Positions 30,382-40,371 of a stretch of DNA of 64,000 bases are shown in pieces (the stretch's first letter is position 1; each line of letters begins with the position of its first letter). The position numbers and the translations under genes were made by a program. Origin of the DNA: Pseudomonas sp. Teo4 (lineage in GTDB: Bacteria > Pseudomonadota > Gammaproteobacteria > Pseudomonadales > Pseudomonadaceae); assembly GCF_034387475.1 (NCBI RefSeq), contig NZ_JAXCIL010000002.1:1488001-1552000 (forward strand). Reading direction: 5' to 3'. The notes beneath the pieces are model-generated. The model made no database searches, was not told the origin of the DNA, and saw only the letters and a program-made list of their open reading frames with translations.

Positions 30382-31113
30382 TGGCGGGTTGGACACTGGC
30401 GCCAGGCTACGAACACCTGGTGGCGGATTTTGGCAGCCTCGATGCAGTGTTCGCCCTGCAGGGCGAGCGGCTGACCCGCGACCCGCTCAGCGAAGTCATC
30501 CGCATCGAGCGCGATGGGGTCAATTACTACGTCAAACGCTATACCGGCGCTGGCAAGCACATGCGTCGCTACCTGGGCCGGCCACGTATCAAGGCGGAAT
30601 GGCAGAACCTCAAGCAGTTCGCCAAGTGGGGCATTCCCACAGCCGAAGTGGTCGCCTGGGCCTTGAGCGCAAAGGCCTGGCTTTTGGCCGTGGGGCGATG
30701 GTCACCCGCGAGCTGCCGCGTACCGAAGACCTCTCGGAACTGGCCAAGCGCAAGGATCCGCGGTTGTCCGACCCTGTATGGGTGGACCATGTCAGCCGCC
30801 AGTTGGCGCGACACACGCGAATCATGCATGAGCACCGCTTCGCCCATAACGACCTGAAGTGGCGCAACCTGCTGGTCGATGACCAGGGCACGCTATTCTT
30901 CATCGACTGCCCGACCGGCGACTTCTGGCGCGGGTTCATGTGGCGTCACCGGCTGATCAAGGACCTGGCGTGCCTGGACAAGGTCGCCAAGTATCACCTG
31001 TCCGCCACCCAGCGCCTGCGCTTCTACCTGCAATACCGTGGGCGCCAGCGTCTGAACCTGCGCGACAAGCGGCGCATTCGCCAGGTGTTGAGCTTTTTCG
31101 AGGAAGGGAATGA
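30381..31113 (+). CDS. wapP: LPS core kinase, WapP-like (two frameshifts)
   Basis: Second kinase-fold gene of the core operon. GVNYYVKRYTGAGKHMRRYL carries the ATP lysine, HNDLKWRNLLVDDQG is a full catalytic loop, and FFIDCPTGDFWRGFMW supplies the metal-binding Asp. It breaks at about 30659 (GCCTGGGCCTT should be GCCTGGGGCCTT: VVAWGLERKGLAFGR). A second missing base near 31100 would give FFEGRE and a stop in ATGA overlap with the next gene. Corrected length is about 244 aa. By position it matches P. aeruginosa wapP, needed for inner-core phosphorylation; the exact phosphate site is not known from the sequence. Confidence 0.82.
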
Positions 31114-31862
31114 CCGATTACCTGGCCAGCGCGGACCTTGCGCTGCTGCAACGTCATGGCCTGAATGATTTCGAGGCGCTGTGGGCATTGCAGCTCGACG
31201 CCGTGGACGAGCCCAATACCGGGCGCGGCGGCTGGAGCAGCGTGTTTCGCCTGGAACTTGAAGGCAAGGGCTACTACCTCAAACGCCAGAGCGACTACCT
31301 GACGCGTACCCTGCACAGGCCATTCGGCGAGCCGACCTTCGCCCGCGAGTTCCGTAACATCAGCCGCTACCAGAAGCTGCGCATACCGGCTTTGCAGGCT
31401 GTGTTCTATGGTGAGCGCAAGCAGGCCGGCCAGCACCGGGCGATTCTCATGACCCGTGCACTGGACGACTGGAGCGACCTGGACAGCCTGTTGGCCCGCT
31501 GGTCGCAACTGGGCGAGCCTGAACGCAAGGGCATTCTCCAGGCCTGTGGTGAGCTGGCCCGCACGCTGCACAGTGCCGGCCAGGTGCATGGCTGCTTCTA
31601 CCCCAAGCACATTTTCCTGCGTCAGCGCCGTGAGGGCTGGGACGCGCAATTGATCGACCTGGAAAAGACCCGGCCACTGCTGTTCGGCATGCGTGATCGG
31701 CTCAAGGACCTGGAGCCCTTGCTGCGCCGTGCCCGCGCCTGGTCCGAAGGTGACGTGCGCAACCTGCTGGCGTCCTACCTGGGCCAGGCGGCGGACAGCA
31801 CACTGGTCGACACTTGGTTACAACGTCTGACGCAACGCCGTCGTCATAAAGAGGCCCGCTGA
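31110..31862 (+). CDS. wapQ: InaA/WapQ-like LPS kinase with altered catalytic loop
   Basis: Intact, 250 aa. The kinase-like fold has GKGYYLKRQSDYLTRTLHRP (ATP lysine) and AQLIDLEKTRPLL (metal-binding Asp). Where the catalytic loop should read HxD it has VHGCFYPKHIFL, so the usual base Asp is replaced. InaA-type relatives that I remember show a similar HGC/L-x-PKH pattern, so this may be a family trait rather than a defect. It starts in an ATGA overlap with wapP and ends overlapping the next gene (GATG). It is one of the few unbroken genes in the first 41 kb. Role inferred from position: core phosphorylation or its control. Confidence 0.78.
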   Translation: MTDYLASADLALLQRHGLNDFEALWALQLDAVDEPNTGRGGWSSVFRLELEGKGYYLKRQSDYLTRTLHRPFGEPTFAREFRNISRYQKLRIPALQAVFYGERKQAGQHRAILMTRALDDWSDLDSLLARWSQLGEPERKGILQACGELARTLHSAGQVHGCFYPKHIFLRQRREGWDAQLIDLEKTRPLLFGMRDRLKDLEPLLRRARAWSEGDVRNLLASYLGQAADSTLVDTWLQRLTQRRRHKEAR

Positions 31863-33302
31863 TGCGTTTGTCCGAATTGAAGAACGCCGGGCGCAGCCTT
31901 CGCTGCCCTGTCCGTGACCCTGGCTGATGCGGCCGGCAGTGCAGACCTGCAGCTGCTGAGCCTGCTGCGCGTGTTACCAGGCCAGCGCTATGTGGGCGCC
32001 GGTATCTGGCGTGGCACGCCGGTGCTGGCCAAGTTGCTGGTCGGTGGCAACGCCGCTCGCCATTTCCAGCGTGAGCTGGCAGGGGTGAAGCTGCTCGCCG
32101 AACAAGGCCTGACCACGCCTGGGCTGTTGGCCGATGGCCTCAAGGAAGGCGAGGGTGGCTGGCTGTTGTTCGAGTTTCTCGACGGCGCCGAGAGCCTGGC
32201 CGATGCCTGGGCCGAAGTTGAAGCGCTGCCGGTTCTGGCCGATGAGCAACACCTGGTGCTGGGTGAGGCGCTCACGGCGGTGGCCCAGATGCACGCCAAG
32301 GGCCTGTGGCAGGAAGACCTGCACCTGGACAACCTGCTGCGCCACGACGGCAAGCTGTACCTGATCGACGGCGCCGGCATCAAGGCTGAAACGCCCGGCC
32401 AGCAACTCTCACGTCCGCGTGTGCTGGAAAACCTCGGTGTGTTCTTCGCCCAGTTGCCCAAGCGTCTGGAGCCGTTCATCGAAGAATTGCTGGTGCATTA
32501 CCTGCTTGCCAATGCCGAACACGCATTGCCGATGGAAGCGTTGCAGAAGCAGGTGGACAAGGTTCGTAACTGGCGTTTGAAGGACTATCTGGAAAAGGCC
32601 GGTCGAGAATGTTCGCTGTTTAGTGTCGAGCGCAGCCTTTCGGGGTTGCGGGCGATCCGGCGTCGCGAAACCGAGGCCATGTTGCCGGTTCTGGAGCAGG
32701 CCGACGCGCTGATCGACCAGGGGCACCTGTACAAGACCGGAGGCGCGGCCAGCGTGGCTCGCGTGGAGGTCAATGGGCGCCCGCTGGTGGTGAAACGCTA
32801 CAACATCAAGAACACCGCCCACTGGTTCAAGCGCTTCTGGCGCCCCAGCCGGGCCTGGCACTCCTGGATCGAAGGCCACCGCCTGGAATTTCTGGACATC
32901 GCCACGCCACGCCCATTGGCGGTTCTGGAGCAGCGGGTCATGGGCCTGCGCAGCCGTGCCTATTTGGTGACCGAATACGCCGATGGGCCGGACCTGATCG
33001 AGTGTTTCACCCCTTATGTGGAAAACGGCGATGCCCCGGAGGAACAGATCGATGCGCTGGTGCACCTGATGCAGCAGCTGATTCGCGAGCGCATCAGTCA
33101 TGGCGATTTCAAGGGGCACAACCTGTTCTGGCAGAACGGTCAGTGGTCGTTGATCGACCTCGATGCTATGTGCCAGCACGCCACCCAGCTCAGTTTCGCC
33201 CCGGCCTTCGCCCGTGACCGGGCGCGGTTGTTGAGAAACTGGCCAAGTGGCAGTGCCCTGCATCAGCGGCTGGACAGGTTGCTGCCGAGGTTGTCGGAGT
33301 AA
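31862..33302 (+). CDS. Tandem-kinase LPS core protein (two N-terminal frameshifts)
   Basis: About 480 aa with two kinase-like modules. The N-module has VGAGIWRGTPVLAKLLVG, the loop WQEDLHLDNLLRHDG and YLIDGAGI. The C-module has LYKTGGAASVARVEV, RPLVVKRYNIKN, the loop SHGDFKGHNLFW and SLIDLDAM. Both HxD/EDLHxDN loops look complete. Starting at the ATG at 31862 (MRLSELKNAGRS), two C residues are missing near 31898 and 31908; adding them gives GRSPSLPLSVTLADAAG, which matches homologues as I remember them (P. aeruginosa PA5006). It is the last gene of the waa operon and its end overlaps the convergent DUF6543 gene by 40 bp. Confidence 0.82.
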
Positions 33303-36279
33303 TCGTCCGGAAGTGCCAGCCAGTCGCTGCTGCGGCCGGTCTGGCGCACGCGAATCTGCCATAGCTGGTCGTGCCGGCGCAGAATGGCCCAGACAGGCAC
33401 GGCAGCCAGCAGGTTTTCAGGTATTAGCAGGTGATAGTGGCAGCTCAGCAGATGACGACGAACGGGAAGTTGTAGGGTGTTGAATTGCAGGTACAGCCTG
33501 GTGTCGTGCTCGTATAGCTGAGGCTCGTTTTCAACAGCGGTGCCAGGCAAGGGTGTGGTTAGACGGCAATCGTCCAGCAGTTGTTTGATGTCGGGCAGCC
33601 CGTCATACCAGCGCAGCGGCGAGTCTATGACCCAGCGCCCATCCTGGCAGCGCCTGATGGGCAGCTTCAGGTAGGCGCTGGGCTGATTCGGGTCGGTGGC
33701 GCGCCAGCGGCTTCCATCGAAGCTGACGTTGTAGTAACGGCCCAGGTTGTCCTTCACGTAATACAGCGACAGCCCTTGGCTCGCCGAGGTTTTCTCGTAA
33801 ACCGCTTCTCCGCTGCTGGCATCGAGCTGATAGCGCAGCTTTTCTGTTTCAGCGGTGACTTCGAATTGCTTGGGCAGCGGCAGTGGTGGTGGCTTGGGCA
33901 GCCCACGCATGACCCGCCTGATCAGCCCCGACCCGGTGACTTCGTTTATGCCTGCGCCAGCATGGCCAAGCGCTGCCACTGCATGATGCAGGGCGCCATT
34001 GCGGTCGTCCTGTTCGAGCGCATCAAGGCCATCCCATATCGAAATACCCATACGGCCAAAGGACAGCGCCGCAGTCCCTACTTTGGGCAGCACCAGCGTG
34101 ACGATGTCCAGCAGCAGCCTGAGCAGGTTGACGGAGAACTCGCCAAGCAGCTCTTCTTCACTGCGTGTGACGAGATTGGCCTGCGCCATCAGGCTTTTGA
34201 CCTCGGCTCGGTAAAGCTTCATACAGGTTTGCAGTGATGGTTTGTAGTTCGATGTAGGAGCCAAGCCGGCCCTTTCGCAGCAGTTTGTCGAGGGCGTTGC
34301 CATTGCCCAGAGGCAACCGTTGGATCACGTAGCGTCGCAGGGTTTCATCGCTGCGCACGGCGCGTATCAGTTCCTGGGGTTACGGTATTCACGCCAGTAG
34401 CGTCGGTCGGGTGCATCAGGGCTGTAGACCACGATACGCAGCGAGTTTTCTGGGGAGACCAGCAGCAACACGCCCTGCAAGGTCTGTCCCTGCACCAGCA
34501 TTTGCCTGACGATAACTTGCTGCCCGTTTTTGTGAGGGCGTGAATGACTGTCGGGCCACTGAATTACAGTGTTGGCCCAGTTATACCCTTGCTCCGTGTG
34601 GTCCTTGAAAAAATGTCCCGCGTATCGAGCCTTGACTGCCTCGGCGTTCATGCGTGTGCGCTGCAGTTGAACATATGCCTGCTGGCGCCACTGGCCTTGG
34701 GGAGAGTCAAGCAATTGGGTCTGCAGGTAGGCCTGGTAGCCACTGCCAGCGTTCAGCCGACGAATGATCTGCTTGACCCTCAAGGGTGTCAGGGCTGGAA
34801 GCGGTGTGTCGTTTTCAAGATGCACATGTGCGGTAAGCCAGTAATCCACATCGAACCAGGCGATGTTAAGCAGCGCCAGTTCATCGAGCCGGTAGGTGTG
34901 CTGGACCAGTTCGATGGTCCCACCGGTCTGTTGGCGGCTGCTCACAGGGACGAAACCCGATGTGCTGCCAGGCAGCGGATTGACGATGGCGCCGACCTGG
35001 CGAGTCAAGGTCACACTGACGTAAATAGCTTCAGGTGCCACGTCGATGCCGGGGTCGCGCCGGAGAAACTCGCCCATGCGCAGGCGTACCCAGCTCAGCA
35101 GTGAGTGCCTCTGCTGGAAATCACCCAAGCTGAGAATGCCTGGGCCTGCGGCGGCTTCGATGGCCATGACCTGCTCTTGCATGGCTTGCATGATATGGGC
35201 GACACCTTGTTGTGAAGTCGACAGCAGCCAATTCGGCAGATGCTTCTCAAGCAACAAGCCATAGCGGGTCGCAAGGATGCCCTGGCTGCCGACCTCCGCG
35301 CGCAGGTCCAAAGCCTTGGCCAGCTCGGCATCGAGTTGTTCGATGTCGCGTTGGACGCCACGCTTCCAGGCTGTCTGCCAGGCCAGCGACAGGCGTTTGA
35401 TCTGCGCATCGCGAACCTCCATGGCCTGGCTCAGGGCCAGGTCCTCGGGGTACCAGTCATAGCGCAGGCGTTCTGCACATCTGGCGCGTTGCTGATCGTC
35501 CGGGTTGACCATCGGGTTCAACAGGGGGCACTTTGTAGTGGGTCTTCAAGGCGTTCGCACAGCTCCACATGCAGGTCCGCCAGGCTGTCGAAGGCTTCGA
35601 TACCATGGGCGAGGCTGCACAGAAGCACCTTGCCTACCTGTTCTTGCGCGTCGACCAGGCGCCCTTGCGGGCCTTGCTCCATGACGACCAGCAATCCCGG
35701 CAAGTAGCTGCGCCAGTTGGGGCGGCTGTCGACAGCAAAGGCCGGTACAGCTGAGGTCGGGAGCCTTCGGGCAATTCGGCGCGTTGCCAAGGGTAGGGGT
35801 GCTCGATGCAGGTAGTCAGCAACCTTACGTGCTCTGGCGACAGGGTTGCATCGGCGCCGCGTAGCTGCATCTCGGTGAGCAGTTGCTCACGTCGCAGAAC
35901 GGACAACCGCACGACCCGGCTCAGCCCCCGTGGGTCTCGCTCGAGCCAGTAGGCAGCCAGCCGTGCGTGCATGTCCTGGCGAAGGGTTGCACAGAAGGTA
36001 TTGATTCGGGCAGCGAAGTCGTTGGGCAGTACAAGCTGTGGATGGTCTTCGTGGCGGGCCTGTGTATCGGGTGGAAGCCGAAAGGTGCCGCCGTCGAAGA
36101 GGTGAAGGCCAATCAATTGCAGCAGACTGAAGCGGCCAAAGTGCACTGTACGGGTGGTGACCGTTGTACCGGGAAGCAAGGTCGCGAGGTGTTTGTCCAG
36201 GCTGTGTTCCAAGCCCTGGAGTGGAGGAAGAAGACTCCAGTTGCCTGTCCAGCTTCTGAAATTCCTGCAGCGGTGTCAT
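33263..36279 (-). CDS. DUF6543 dermonecrotic-toxin-like protein (about five indels)
   Basis: One gene of about 1,006 aa, read through five frame changes at about 36240, 35745, 35530, 34377 and 34221. The ATG at 36279 has AGGAGA upstream (MTPLQEFQKLDRQLE). Its central part (WYPEDLALSQAMEVRDAQIKR; LTPLRVKQIIRRLNAGSGYQ; GVLLLVSPENSLRIVVYSPD) has the layout of the N-terminal DUF6543 'dermonecrotic toxin' region of large Pseudomonas proteins. A hydrophobic stretch follows (FSVNLLRLLLDIVTLVLPKVG) and then a beta-rich tail (GLSLYYVKDNLGRYYNVSFDG). No signal peptide. Members are thought to be insect- or host-directed or interbacterial toxins; activity unproven. Family name is from memory. The indel rate equals that of neighbouring essential genes, so it is probably intact in the organism. 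Confidence 0.7.
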
Positions 36280-36350
36280 GGTCCGTCTCCTGAAGTAAAG
36301 GCGGACCATGCTGCGGCGATCAGGCTGTGTGCCTGCGTTACCCAGCTACC

Positions 36351-36527
36351 TCAGCGCATCCAAAGGCCGCGAATAGCCAGCGCGGCGGGAATGCCCAGGC
36401 CCAACCAGGACAGCCCGTCCCAAGCGCCGTCGCCGAGCAGGGCGGCGAATAGGCCGGCGGCACCAAGCACGCCAATCAGCGCTGGCCAGGCAAAAATGCG
36501 CAGGGTCGATTGCGACTTGTGGCTCAT
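36351..36527 (-). CDS. Small inner-membrane protein of iron-uptake locus
   Basis: 58 aa, intact: MSHKSQSTLRIFAWPALIGV, then two hydrophobic helices (IFAWPALIGVLGAAGLFAAL and WLGLGIPAALAIRGLW) with GDGAWDGL between them. The ATG overlaps the inferred PepSY stop (ATGA), so it is translationally coupled. Similar two-helix proteins follow PepSY genes in other pseudomonads as I remember. Function unknown; the context suggests a role with the PepSY partner in siderophore-iron handling. Confidence 0.75.
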   Translation of the reverse strand: MSHKSQSTLRIFAWPALIGVLGAAGLFAALLGDGAWDGLSWLGLGIPAALAIRGLWMR

Positions 36528-37635
36528 GGGCGCCCTCTTTGGATTTGCGCTGCTTGGCCCACCAGAGGTACAGGCCGCTGAGCAAGACGATGATGGTCAG
36601 CACGTCGAGCACCGCCCAGAGAATTTGCATGGGGCGCCCGCCGTAGTCACCGAAGTGCAGGGGTTGGGACAAGCCCATGGCGTCCATGTACCAGGGGCGG
36701 TCACCGACCGCAGTGACTTGCAGGGTCTGCCCATCGATCAGTACGGGTGTGAGCAGATGTGAGGTCAGGTGCGTGGCGCCTTTCATGAATACTGCGTAGT
36801 GGTGCTCGCTGGAGAATCGGGTGCCGGGGAAGGCGATGAAATCAGGGCGCATGCCAGGCGCGGCCTGTTCGGCGATCGTCAGCAGGTGTGTCGCCGGGGC
36901 GCGTTGGGTGAGCGCCGGGGCGTCGCGATAGGGCGCGACCATCGCCGCCAGGCTGTCGTTGCGCCAAGCGGCGATGACCAGGTCGGACAGGGCGCTGATC
37001 ACCCCGGTCACACCGACCACCAATGCCCAGGTGAGGGTGACGATACCGATCAGGTTGTGCAGGTCCAGCCAGCGCAGGCGCCGCGACTTGTCCTGACGCA
37101 CGGTGGCGAATTTCAGGCGTCGCATGAAGGGTGCATAAAGCACGGTGCCGGAGATGATAGCCAGCACGAACAGCACGCCCATGAAGGCCAGCAGCAGTTT
37201 GCCCGGGAGGCCGGCGAACATGTCCACGTGCAGGCGCAGCATGGTCAGCATGAAGCCGCCATTGGCCGCTGGCATGGCGACCGCTTCGCCGGTGCGGGCG
37301 TCGAGCATGAAGGTGTGCGACGAGTTGGGGTCGGTGCCAGCGGTGGCGGCCATGATCGCCACCACGCCGTTGCGGTCGTCTTCGTCGTAGCCGAAGTACT
37401 GCATGACTTCGCCGGGGCGGTGTTGTTCAGCTTTGAGCACCAGCTGTTGCAGGTCCAGGTGCGGGGTGTCTGCCGGCATTTCCCGCAGTTCGGGGGCGTC
37501 GCCGAGCAGGTGTTCCAATTCATGGTGGAAGATCAGCGGCAGGCCGGTGAGCGCGAGCAGCAGCAGGAACAGGGTGCAGACCAGGCTGCTCCAGGTGTGG
37601 ATGACCGACCAGCGGCGGATGGTTTGGCTTTTCAT
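36524..37635 (-). CDS. PepSY-associated TM helix protein (frameshift at 3' end)
   Basis: Inner-membrane protein of about 370 aa with four main helices (TWSSLVCTLFLLLLALTGLP; LLLAFMGVLFVLAIISGTVL; LIGIVTLTWALVVGVTGVIS; ILWAVLDVLTIIVLLSGLYL). A conserved His lies in LRLHVDMFAG and another in WLDLHNLIG. Such proteins occur beside siderophore receptors and some reduce siderophore-bound iron. I start at MKSQTIRRWSVIHTW (37635, GGAA upstream). The frame should end at 36524 after KQRKSKEGAP if one C is restored near 36529; uncorrected it runs on to 36346. Likely one transcript with the TonB receptor upstream. Confidence 0.85.
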
Positions 37636-37677
37636 CACGGTTCCGGTTTTGTCTGATAAACCGTGGGGCTGTTTCAC

Positions 37678-37770
37678 GGCCCAATCGCGGGTTCGTCGCC
37701 ACGACAAGCCAGCTCCCCACACGACCTGTAGGAGCCGGCTTGCCGTGGCGACGAACCGCGGCGATTGGGC
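37678..37770. repeat. Inverted repeat pair (GTGGCGACGAACCGCG class)
   Basis: Arms GGCCCAATCGCGGGTTCGTCGCCACG (left) and CGTGGCGACGAACCGCGGCGATTGGG (right) flank CTGTAGGAGCCGGC. The same unit occurs once at 61-97. It lies between the TonB receptor and the PepSY gene. Confidence 0.85.
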
Positions 37771-37790
37771 TGCATAGCAGCCCCATGGAC

Positions 37791-40221
37791 TCAGAACTTG
37801 TAATTGACGCTAGCCACCACGTTGCGCTCGTCGCCGTAGTAGCAGTAGTAACCGTCACAGGTCGACAGATAGTCCTTGTTGAACAGGTTCTTCGCATCCA
37901 CCGCCACGGTCACGCCTTTGAGTGTGCCGTTCAGGCGACCCAGGTCGTAGTGCACCGACGCGTCATAGACGGTGTAGGAACCCACGTGGCCCCAGTCGGT
38001 GTTGGTGGTATTGCCATAGGTGTCGCCCACATAACGCACGCCCATGCCCACGCCAAAGCCGTCGAGCGGGCCGTCATGCCAGGTGTAGTCCGCCCAGGCT
38101 GTTGCCTGGTTGCGTGGCACCTGGGCCATGCGCTTGCCTTTCTCGCCGTCGTTGCCTTTGACGATCTCGCTGTCGTTGTAGGTGTAGGAACCGATCAGCT
38201 TGAGGTTGCGGGTTACATCGGAGGTCGCTTCCAGTTCCAGGCCTTTGACCCGAACCTCACCCACCTGGCGCGTCACGCCGCCTTCGGTCACCGACATGTT
38301 TTCCTGGGTCAGGTCGAACACCGCCGCACTGAGCAGGGTCTTGCTGCCTGGGGGCTGATACTTGATGCCCAGTTCATACTGCTTGCCCTCGGTGGGCTTG
38401 AAGCCGTCGGTGCTGTTGACCGTGGCACCGGCTGCGGCCTGGAACGACTCGGCATAGGAGAAGTACGGGGTGATGCCGTTGTCGAAGACATAGCTCAGGG
38501 CGGCGTTGCTGGTGAACTTCTTGTCACGCTGGGTATTGGTGGCATCGCCCTTGTTGTGGAAGGTCGTGCCGGTGTGCACCCAGTCCTCGCGTCCGCCCAG
38601 GGTCAGGCGCCAGTTGTCCAGGGCCATCTGGTCCTGGATATACAGGCCGGTTTGTTGGGTCTTCTGGTCGTAGTCGTACATGTCGAAGTACTGAACGTTC
38701 GAGAAGTCCTGGCCGTAGATCGGGTTGTGGATGTTGCTTGGCGGTACGCCGGCCGAGCCCAGCGCCAGCGGGCATTGCTGTCGGAACGCTGGTGGTCGAG
38801 GCCGAGCAGCACGGTGTGGCTGAGCGCGCCGGTCTGGAAGTCGGCCTGGAAGTTGTTGTCCACGGCGAACTGGCTGATGTCTTCCTCGACGATACCGGCA
38901 GTACGCTGCACGGTGCCGTCGGCACTGACCGCCTCGTCCGGCCCGGCTGGCCAGATCGAGCCACCGGCGGTGATACCTTTGAAGTCCAGTTCGTTGCGGG
39001 CGTAGCGCAGGTTCTGGCGGAACTGCCAGGTGTCGTTCAGACGGGTCTCGAAGGCATAGCCCAGGTGGTAGTAGGTGCGGTCGTAGGATTCCCAGTCCGG
39101 GTCACCCAGGTTCTTGTGGTGTGAGATCTTGCCTGCCGGGCTGTCCAGTTTGGTGCCTTGCAGTGGCAGGAACTGGCCAGTGATACCGGTATCGTCGCGG
39201 GTGTACTGGGTGATGAAGGTCAGCTTGGTGTCGTCGTTGATGTTCCAGGTCAGGCTGGGCGCAATGTTGTAGCGCTTGTCTGGAATGTGGTCGACAGGCG
39301 CGCCACTGTCACGCACGGTGCCGCTCACGCGGTAGAGGAACTGGCCCGCATCATCGACCTTGCCGGTGCTGTCGAAATTGATCTGGCGATGGTTGTTGCT
39401 GCCCACCTGGGCTTCACTTCGTGGCTGCTTTCCAGTTCCGGGCGGCGGGAGGTCATGTCCAGCAGGCCGCCGGGTGGGGTCTGGCCGTTGACAGACGAAG
39501 CCGGGCCGCGCAGTACGGCGATGCGCTCGAGGTTCCATGGTTCGATCTTGGGTGTGGCGTAGTTGCCCTTGGGCAGGGGCAGGCCATCGAGGAACTGGGT
39601 GGGCACGAAGCCGCGCACCAGCAGCCAGTCGCTGCGCGAATCCGAGCCGTAACCGCTGCTCTGCACGCCAGCGGTGTAGCGCAGGGCGTCGTTGAGGTTG
39701 AGAACCGGGCGGTCTTCCATCTGCTGGCGGGTGATCACCGTGACCGAACGGGGCAACTCGGCGATGGCGGTGTCGGTCTTGGTGCCGGCCGCAGTGCGGG
39801 TCGCAGTGTAACCTTCCACCGGCCCCAGGCGCTTTCATAGTCGGCGTTGGCGTTGATGGCCGTTTCCGGCAGTGCCAGGCTGCCGTCCGGTGTGGCCACC
39901 AGGCTGTAGCTGCCGACGCTGCTTTGTTGCAGTTGCAGGCCGGTACCGCGCAGGGCTGCTTGCAGGGCGCCAAGGCCATCGTACTGGCCGCTCACCGGGG
40001 CCGAGTTACGGCCGTTGACCAGGGCCGGGTCGATGGCCAGGGCAATGCCCGACTGGCTGGCGATCTGGTTGAGGGTGGTGCCAGCGGTGCGCTGGGCAGG
40101 TCATAAGCACGCACGGTGGACTGTTCGGCGGCGAACAGGGCAGGGCTGGCCAACGGGGCGGCCAGGCCGATGGCCAGGCCATCAAGCTGGGACGCAGGAA
40201 ACGATCAACAGCACGGGACAT
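37791..40221 (-). CDS. TonB-dependent siderophore receptor with STN domain (five frameshifts)
   Basis: Outer-membrane ferric-siderophore receptor of about 811 aa. The N-terminus (MSRAVDRFLRPS, signal-like helix to LFAAEQ) leads into a secretin/TonB short N-terminal domain (TTLNQIASQSGIALAIDPAL; LGALQAALRGTGLQLQQ), the part that signals to FecR. The plug includes VTVITRQQMEDRPVLNLNDA and LRGPASSVNGQTPPGGLLDM. The barrel ends YYGDERNVVASVNYKF with a terminal Phe. Single bases are missing at about 40183, 40095, 39824, 39411 and 38766. P. putida carries a ferrioxamine-type receptor at this place as I remember; the ligand is not proven here. Confidence 0.88.
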
Positions 40222-40335
40222 GCAGCGGCTCTCGACGAATAAGTGCTAACTGCTTCCTTGCCGAGCGAGATTTGAAAAGTGACAGGGGATGTTTGAAAAA
40301 AGTGAGAATGATTTAGATCAGGTTTTTGGCCGGGC

Positions 40336-40365
40336 GTTTATCGCCGGTAAGCCGGCTCCGAGGGA
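40336..40365 (+). repeat. Single REP half-element
   Basis: TTTATCGCCGGTAAGCCGGC followed by TCCGAGGGAG; no inverted partner is near. It sits between fecR and the receptor gene. Confidence 0.6.
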
Positions 40366-40371
40366 GCAGGC

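Noticed and set aside
33263..36279. DUF6543 locus as three or four separate small genes or a pseudogene
   Set aside because: The pieces join in one direction at single-base corrections with sense continuing on both sides; only the first has a ribosome site.
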